A DNA stretch of 8,736 nucleotides from Methylococcales bacterium (GTDB taxonomy: Bacteria > Pseudomonadota > Gammaproteobacteria > Methylococcales > UBA1147): assembly GCA_024958995.1 (NCBI GenBank), contig JANXGZ010000094.1, forward strand, positions 1 through 8,736, read 5' to 3'. The position numbers were made by a program, and so were the translations under genes. This document shows, in pieces, positions 4,372-8,736 of this stretch; position 1 is the first letter of the stretch, and every line of letters begins with the position of its first letter. The notes beneath the pieces were generated by a model. That model was given only the letters and a program-made list of their open reading frames with translations, was not told where the DNA came from and made no database searches.

Positions 4372-7149
4372 ATGGTCGCCAAACGCGATGACATAAACCA
4401 GCCATCCACCGTCCGTTTCGAATTAGACGGAAAGGAAATCGCTGCCCTGAACGGGGAAACCATCCTTCAGGCCGCACAGCGATCCGGTGTCGAAATCCCG
4501 CACCTTTGCTACATGGAAGGATTGAGGCCGGATGGCAACTGCCGAGCCTGCGTCGTCGAAATCGAAGGTGAGCGAGTCCTTTCTCCATCCTGCTGCAGAA
4601 CTCCGCAGGAAAACATGGTGGTTAGCAGTAACAACGACCGAGCCCGTAAATCGCAGGAGATGGTCCTTGAGCTGTTGCTGTCGGATATGCCGGAGCAGGG
4701 CAAATCGCCATACACCCACGAATCGGAACTGGACCAGTGGGCAGATAAGCTGGACATTGGGCAACCAAGGTTCCGATCCCGTCAGCAGCCCGCGCCAGAC
4801 CTCTCGCATCCCGCAATCGCCGTCAACATGGATGCGTGCATCCAGTGTACCCGATGCTTGCGAGCCTGCCGTGAAGAACAGGTCAACGACGTCATCGGAT
4901 TGGCTTTCAGGGGTTCGGATACGGAAATCACCTTCGACGTCGGCAACCCGATGGGCGCAAGCACCTGCGTCGCCTGCGGCGAATGTGTTCAGGCCTGCCC
5001 AACGGGCGCGCTGATGCCTTCTGCCAACGTCGGGTTGCAACCGGTTGAAAAGAAGGTTGATTCGACCTGTCCCTACTGTGGTGTCGGTTGCTTGCTGACC
5101 TACCACGTAAAGGACAACAAGATCCTCTACGTAGACGGGAACGATGGGCCGGCCAATCACGGACGGCTTTGCGTCAAGGGTCGGTATGGCTTTGACTACG
5201 TCAACAACCCGCTACGCCTGACCAAACCTTTGATTCGCAAAAACGGTGTGGTCAAGACCACCGAACTGCTGGACCCTGCAGATATCGACGAGGTATTCCG
5301 CGAAGCAAGCTGGGAAGAGGCCCTGGACTTTGCAGCCGGCGGATTGCGCGGATTGCTCGATGAATACGGGCCCGGTTCCCTGGCAGGGCTGGGATCAGCA
5401 AAGGGCTCTAACGAAGAAGCCTACCTTTTCCAAAAACTGGTACGCACCGGATTCCGAAGCAATAACGTCGACCACTGCACGCGGCTATGCCACGCATCGT
5501 CAGTCGCAGCGCTACTTGAATGCCTAGGCTCCGGAGCAGTATCGAACCCGGTTGAAGATGTGGCCGTCGCCGAAGTCGTGATTCTGATCGGTTCCAATCC
5601 AACCGTGAATCATCCGGTCGGGGCAACCTATATCAAGAACGCGGTAAAACGCGGCACCAAGCTCATTCTCATCGATCCAAGGCGTTCGGAGATTGCCCGG
5701 CATGCCGAGTATTCGCTTCAGTTCCGGCCCGACACCGATGTCGCCTTGCTCAACGGAATCATGCACACAATTGTCGAAGAAGGACTGGTTGATCAAGAAT
5801 ATATCGAACAACACACCGAAGGCTTCGACCACATGCCGGAGCATTTACAGGACTATAGCCCCGAAACAGTGGCTCCGATCTGCGGAATCGATGCAGATAC
5901 CATCAAGGCTGTAGCACGCCTTTACGCCAAATCAAAGGCCTCAATGATCCTGTGGGGCATGGGCGTTTCGCAACACATCCACGGCACCGATAATGCCCGC
6001 TGTCTAATCTCCATGGCCCTGATGACTGGCCAAATCGGACGCCCTGGCACCGGACTTCATCCTCTTCGCGGCCAGAACAACGTTCAGGGGGCCTCGGACG
6101 TCGGTCTTATTCCAATGGTCTACCCCGATTACCAACCCGTAAACAGCCGGGCAGCAAAAGAAAAATTTGAAAAACTCTGGAAAACCGAACTGGACCCAAC
6201 TCCAGGCCTGACCACGGTAGAAATGGTTCATGCGGCGCACGATGGCCAGGTCAAGGGAATGTATATCGAGGGTGAAAACCCGGCAATGTCGGATCCCAAT
6301 CAAAACCACGCCCGGGAAGCATTCGCCAGGCTAGATCATTTGGTCGTGCAGGATATCTTTCTCACTGAAACGGCCGGTTTCGCCGATGTAATCCTGCCCG
6401 CCTCGGCATTTTCCGAAAAAACCGGGACTTTCTCCAATACCGACCGACGGGTACAGATGGGTCGCCAGGTCGTCACTCCTCCAGGCGAGGCAAAACAGGA
6501 CCTGTGGATTATCCAGGAAATTGCGCGTCGAATGGGTGTGGACTGGAATTACACGGGCCCCGAGCAGGTTTTCGAGGAAATGCGGCAAGCCATGCAGTCC
6601 ATCGCAGGCATGACCTGGGACCGGCTGGAAAAAGAAAATTCGCTGACTTATCCTCTGGAGAAAGAAGGCGACCCGGGTACCCCGGTCATCTTTACCGACG
6701 GTTTTCCGACTCCGAACGGAACAGGGTTGTTTGTTCCTGCAACCTTCACCCATGCGGACGAGTTACCCAATTCCGATTACCCTCTGGTATTCATTACCGG
6801 CCGACAACTCGAACACTGGCATACCGGAAGCATGACCCGTCATGCCAGCCGGCTCAATGCCATCGAACCCGATCCAGTCGCAGACATTCACCCCACGGAC
6901 CTTGAGGCCCTGGGAATCGAACCGGGCGGCCTGATCACCCTCGAATCACGGCGCGGCGACATCACGGCCTATGCCCGGGCGGACATTGGCATCCCTATAG
7001 GCAATGTCTTCATGGCATTCTGCTACAACGAGGCTAGTGCAAACCTGCTCACCAACGAAGCACTCGATCCGTACGGAAAAATCCCCGAGTTCAAGTTCTG
7101 TGCTATCCGCGCCCGACCAGGTTCGAGCATCGACAAACGAATCAATTAA
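4372..7149 (+). CDS. fdhA: NAD-dependent formate dehydrogenase, catalytic alpha subunit (Mo/W-bisPGD)
   Basis: The product is 925 aa; ATG has GGAGTG (4359-4364) 7 nt upstream. It oxidises formate to CO2 in the cytoplasm and passes electrons to FdhB. The NuoG-like N-terminus binds [2Fe-2S] through Cys46, Cys57, Cys60 and Cys74. Two ferredoxin-type [4Fe-4S] motifs follow (Cys156/159/162/166 and Cys199/202/205/209). The molybdopterin oxidoreductase domain starts with Cys233/236/240/267 and Lys269. Cys373-His374 sit where E. coli FdhF has selenocysteine-His, so this is a cysteine enzyme; Arg543 matches the conserved formate-site arginine. R-G-Q-N-N-V-Q-G-A (566-574) is typical of formate dehydrogenases. 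The C-terminal dinucleotide-binding domain runs from about 800. I find no HxxxCxxCxxxxxC cluster between residues 75 and 155, a motif usually present in NuoG and FdsA. The layout matches Methylobacterium Fdh1A, a tungsten enzyme, but the metal cannot be read from sequence. No fdhD or delta-subunit gene follows. Confidence 0.95.
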   Translation: MVAKRDDINQPSTVRFELDGKEIAALNGETILQAAQRSGVEIPHLCYMEGLRPDGNCRACVVEIEGERVLSPSCCRTPQENMVVSSNNDRARKSQEMVLELLLSDMPEQGKSPYTHESELDQWADKLDIGQPRFRSRQQPAPDLSHPAIAVNMDACIQCTRCLRACREEQVNDVIGLAFRGSDTEITFDVGNPMGASTCVACGECVQACPTGALMPSANVGLQPVEKKVDSTCPYCGVGCLLTYHVKDNKILYVDGNDGPANHGRLCVKGRYGFDYVNNPLRLTKPLIRKNGVVKTTELLDPADIDEVFREASWEEALDFAAGGLRGLLDEYGPGSLAGLGSAKGSNEEAYLFQKLVRTGFRSNNVDHCTRLCHASSVAALLECLGSGAVSNPVEDVAVAEVVILIGSNPTVNHPVGATYIKNAVKRGTKLILIDPRRSEIARHAEYSLQFRPDTDVALLNGIMHTIVEEGLVDQEYIEQHTEGFDHMPEHLQDYSPETVAPICGIDADTIKAVARLYAKSKASMILWGMGVSQHIHGTDNARCLISMALMTGQIGRPGTGLHPLRGQNNVQGASDVGLIPMVYPDYQPVNSRAAKEKFEKLWKTELDPTPGLTTVEMVHAAHDGQVKGMYIEGENPAMSDPNQNHAREAFARLDHLVVQDIFLTETAGFADVILPASAFSEKTGTFSNTDRRVQMGRQVVTPPGEAKQDLWIIQEIARRMGVDWNYTGPEQVFEEMRQAMQSIAGMTWDRLEKENSLTYPLEKEGDPGTPVIFTDGFPTPNGTGLFVPATFTHADELPNSDYPLVFITGRQLEHWHTGSMTRHASRLNAIEPDPVADIHPTDLEALGIEPGGLITLESRRGDITAYARADIGIPIGNVFMAFCYNEASANLLTNEALDPYGKIPEFKFCAIRARPGSSIDKRIN

Positions 7150-7189
7150 GCCAATGGCTGGACTCCCGGCTAGCTGGCCAGCATCGGTT

Positions 7190-7220
7190 GGTAATCCGCA
7201 TCGACTGGGATTCCCTTTTT
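7190..7220 (+). terminator. Likely intrinsic terminator of the fdhBA operon
   Basis: GGTAATCC (7190-7197) pairs with GGATTCCC (7208-7215) at seven of eight positions around a 10-nt loop, followed directly by TTTTT (7216-7220). It begins 41 nt after the fdhA stop codon, a usual position for an operon terminator. The stem is modest, so efficiency may be partial. Confidence 0.5.
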
Positions 7221-7324
7221 CCGGGTGATTCCCAACTATCCAATGGATCAGCCAGCCGGCACATGGGACGGCCAGGTGAAACCGACTCCCGAATACATGG
7301 TTTAGCGGCTTCTTCCTAAGGGTT

Positions 7325-7468
7325 CTACCCCTCATAAGCACGGGCTTTCCCTCGGCGACATTCGTCCTGAAAAACAAAGCCGGGCGGTTCGATACCGCGC
7401 CTGAGAATTTTCGGTTGAAAGGGGGCTTTCTTGTTGACTTTTTGGACGAAATCCTTCACCTTAGCCAT
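7325..7468 (-). CDS. Possible 47-residue small protein (doubtful)
   Basis: ATG at 7468 opens a 47-codon frame ending in TAG at 7327-7325. The peptide is basic and lysine-rich at its start (M-A-K-V-K-D-F-V-Q-K) with one cysteine and no membrane segment. A natural-looking N-terminus in an otherwise empty spacer is the only argument for it. Against it, there is no Shine-Dalgarno upstream, and the compound hairpin begins only 3 nt before the ATG. I recognise no homologue. It may equally be chance coding potential. Confidence 0.2.
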   Translation of the reverse strand: MAKVKDFVQKVNKKAPFQPKILRRGIEPPGFVFQDECRRGKARAYEG

Positions 7469-7470
7469 AT

Positions 7471-7536
7471 GCAAGGTTTGCTGAAAAGAGCGCCCCACTT
7501 CGGGGCGACTTTTCTGTTGAGAAGGTCAAACCTCGC
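7471..7536. promoter_or_regulatory. 66-nt compound inverted repeat upstream of xoxF
   Basis: Three sets of arms nest here. The outer arms 7471-7480 (GCAAGGTTTG) and 7527-7536 (CAAACCTCGC) pair at nine of ten positions. The middle arms GAAAAG (7483-7488) and CTTTTC (7509-7514) pair fully. The inner arms CGCCCC (7491-7496) and GGGGCG (7502-7507) pair fully around ACTTC. The inner and middle parts followed by CTTTTCTGTT resemble an intrinsic terminator, but an fdh terminator is already predicted at 7190-7220. It may be a leader structure or attenuator of an upstream-initiated xoxF transcript, or simply an insulating terminator. Confidence 0.55.
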
Positions 7537-7548
7537 AGCACCTACAAT
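7517..7548 (+). promoter_or_regulatory. Possible xoxF promoter
   Basis: TACAAT (7543-7548) is a good -10 match. The nearest -35-like hexamer is TTGAGA (7517-7522), but the 20-nt spacing is longer than ideal, so activator dependence or a different start is possible. Transcription would begin near 7555 and give a leader of about 50 nt. The -35 would fall in the unpaired part of the compound hairpin. Confidence 0.33.
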
Positions 7549-7603
7549 CATAAAACAATATTCGGATTCTGTTCCTTTGGACAGAAGACTGAGGAGGAGA
7601 ACT

Positions 7604-8736
7604 ATGAATAAGCCTTTCAAGAGTTGGCTGATCGCGTCTACTGTAGCGTCTATGCTGGCTGCGCCGGGCATTGCCCAAGCCAATGCCGATGTTGAAAAAC
7701 TGACAAAAGATCCCGCAAACTGGGCGATCTCGAGCGGCGATTATGCGGCAACCCGCTACAGCAAATTGAGCCAAATCAACACCAAGAACGTTAAGGACCT
7801 GCAGGTTGCATGGACATTCTCCACCGGAGTCTTGCGCGGTCATGAAGGCGGCCCTCTGGTCGTTAACGACACAATCTACATTCACTCCCCCTTTCCGAAC
7901 AAAGTCTTCGCGCTGAACCAAGAGGATCAGACCATCAAATGGGTCTACAACCCGACTCAGAACGCAGATGAAACAATCCCAGTCATGTGCTGTGACACGG
8001 TCAACCGTGGCTTGGCCTATGGGGATGGCAAAATTTACCTTCTGCAATCTGACACGACTCTGGTCGCATTGGACGCAGAAACTGGGAAGAAACTCTGGAG
8101 TGTCAAAAATGGTGACCCGAAACTGGGTATGACCAACACCAGTGCACCTTTCGCGGTCAAGGACAAAGTCATCGTCGGAATTTCCGGTGGTGAATTCGGA
8201 GTTCGCGGATTCCTTGCTGCCTACAACGCTAAGGACGGAACATTGGCTTGGAAGGGCTACAGCATGGGACCCGACGCGGACACCCTGATCGACCCAAAAG
8301 AAACCACTTCCATGGGCCAGCCAGTGGGTGAAGATTCCAGTCTCAAGACCTGGAAAGGCGACCAGTGGAAAATCGGTGGCGGTACGACCTGGGGCTGGTA
8401 CGCATACGACTCTGCACTCGGCCTTGTGTACTATGGATCAGGCAACCCGAGTACTTGGAACCCGACACAACGCCCTGGCGACAACAAGTGGTCCATGAGC
8501 CTTTGGGCACGTAACGTCGACACCGGCGCGGTAAAATGGGTGTACCAGATGACTCCTCATGACGAATGGGATTACGACGGCATCAACGAAGTCGTACTGG
8601 TCGACCAGAAGATGGGCGGCAAGGATCGTAAAACCATCGTTCACTTCGACCGCAATGGATTCGGCTACACGCTGGACCGTGTTAGCGGCGAGTTGCTTGT
8701 CGCTGAAAAATTCGACAAGGCCGTTAACTGGGCAAC
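7604..8736 (+). CDS. xoxF: Lanthanide-dependent PQQ methanol dehydrogenase XoxF (5' part)
   Basis: The first 377 codons are in the window; the family is about 600 aa, so roughly a third is missing to the right. GAGGAGGAG (7591-7599) lies 4 nt before the ATG. A Sec signal peptide ends near A-Q-A (24-26), so the enzyme is periplasmic. It oxidises methanol using PQQ and passes electrons to a dedicated cytochrome c. Visible hallmarks are the adjacent-cysteine ring Cys129-Cys130 in V-M-C-C-D-T-V-N-R, metal ligands Glu197 (G-G-E-F-G) and Asn281 (G-S-G-N-P-S-T-W), and the catalytic Asp323. Asp325, two residues on (E-W-D-Y-D-G), is the extra acidic ligand of lanthanide enzymes; calcium MxaF has Ala there. 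R-N-G-F-G-Y at 350-355 carries the PQQ-site arginine. Overall sequence resembles the XoxF5 group. xoxG and xoxJ would be expected further right. The upstream compound hairpin may influence expression. Confidence 0.96.
   Translation, partial: MNKPFKSWLIASTVASMLAAPGIAQANADVEKLTKDPANWAISSGDYAATRYSKLSQINTKNVKDLQVAWTFSTGVLRGHEGGPLVVNDTIYIHSPFPNKVFALNQEDQTIKWVYNPTQNADETIPVMCCDTVNRGLAYGDGKIYLLQSDTTLVALDAETGKKLWSVKNGDPKLGMTNTSAPFAVKDKVIVGISGGEFGVRGFLAAYNAKDGTLAWKGYSMGPDADTLIDPKETTSMGQPVGEDSSLKTWKGDQWKIGGGTTWGWYAYDSALGLVYYGSGNPSTWNPTQRPGDNKWSMSLWARNVDTGAVKWVYQMTPHDEWDYDGINEVVLVDQKMGGKDRKTIVHFDRNGFGYTLDRVSGELLVAEKFDKAVNWA

Larger units (their letters stand above)
7150..7603. other. 454-nt spacer between fdhA and xoxF
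   Basis: No convincing gene lies here. Forward frames give only peptides of 20-24 codons (7154-7228, 7243-7305) without ribosome binding sites. A 47-codon minus-strand frame at 7325-7468 is listed separately. Supported contents are a terminator-like hairpin soon after fdhA (7190-7220), two small hairpins (GCGGT/ACCGC at 7384-7398 and GAAAG/CTTTC at 7417-7430), a large compound hairpin at 7471-7536, and a possible xoxF promoter with its ribosome binding site. Confidence 0.7.

Noticed and set aside
4423..5160. Long minus-strand open frame (245 codons) opposite fdhA
   Set aside because: It is antisense to well-conserved cluster-binding coding sequence and has no recognisable domain; the same applies to the other long antisense frames inside fdhB, fdhA, lysR and xoxF.
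5488..5490. Selenocysteine codon at the FdhA active site
   Set aside because: The codon is TGC (Cys373), not TGA, and no in-frame TGA interrupts the gene.
2630..7149. Complex I subunits NuoE, NuoF and NuoG
   Set aside because: NuoE and NuoF are fused, no other nuo genes are present, and the large subunit has an intact formate-type active site (Cys373-His374, Arg543).
7154..7305. Two short + strand frames of 24 and 20 codons after fdhA, as small genes or a delta subunit
   Set aside because: Both are too short, lack ribosome binding sites, and one contains the predicted fdh terminator.
7604..8736. Calcium-dependent MxaF
   Set aside because: Asp325 occupies the position that is Ala in MxaF.

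Overview
The window comes from a methylotrophic proteobacterium. It holds the start of a lanthanide-type (XoxF) methanol dehydrogenase, a complete two-subunit NAD-dependent formate dehydrogenase, and a SoxYZ-like carrier of the kind found beside quinoprotein (PQQ) dehydrogenases. Base composition is moderate, with neither very high GC nor AT-rich coding. That fits a gammaproteobacterial or betaproteobacterial methylotroph at least as well as a high-GC alphaproteobacterium, but no taxon can be fixed from this sequence alone. I saw no insertion sequence, CRISPR array, tRNA or rRNA.

Layout, left to right. Positions 1-36 are the last 11 codons of an upstream + strand gene. A small cysteine-containing lipoprotein of unknown function follows (101-520, +). 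It converges on a periplasmic SoxYZ-like carrier (568-1377, -). Behind the carrier on the same strand is a LysR-type regulator (1470-2372, -), which is divergent from the formate dehydrogenase operon: fdhB (2630-4330, +, NuoE-NuoF fusion) and fdhA (4372-7149, +, NuoG-like N-terminus plus Mo/W-bisPGD catalytic domain). After 454 nt without a convincing gene comes xoxF (7604 to beyond the right edge, +).

How the genes work together. XoxF oxidises methanol in the periplasm, and the resulting C1 unit is taken through formaldehyde to formate. FdhAB oxidises formate to CO2 in the cytoplasm and yields NADH, so the window carries the first and last steps of methanol dissimilation. The carrier, and perhaps the lipoprotein, look like accessory periplasmic parts of the quinoprotein system. 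The LysR protein is the natural candidate for formate or C1 control of fdhBA.

The most unusual material is non-coding. (1) The lysR/fdh spacer contains an 8-bp inverted repeat whose two arms each contain a TTGAGT -35 hexamer, one facing lysR and one facing fdhB. (2) The fdhB leader holds a nested stem-loop followed at once by a terminator-like hairpin with a U-tract, although no upstream + strand gene nearby needs terminating; this looks like an attenuator. (3) Just upstream of xoxF is a 66-nt multi-part inverted repeat, more than 250 nt beyond the likely fdh terminator, so it probably belongs to xoxF control. These are readings of the sequence, untested by folding or expression data.
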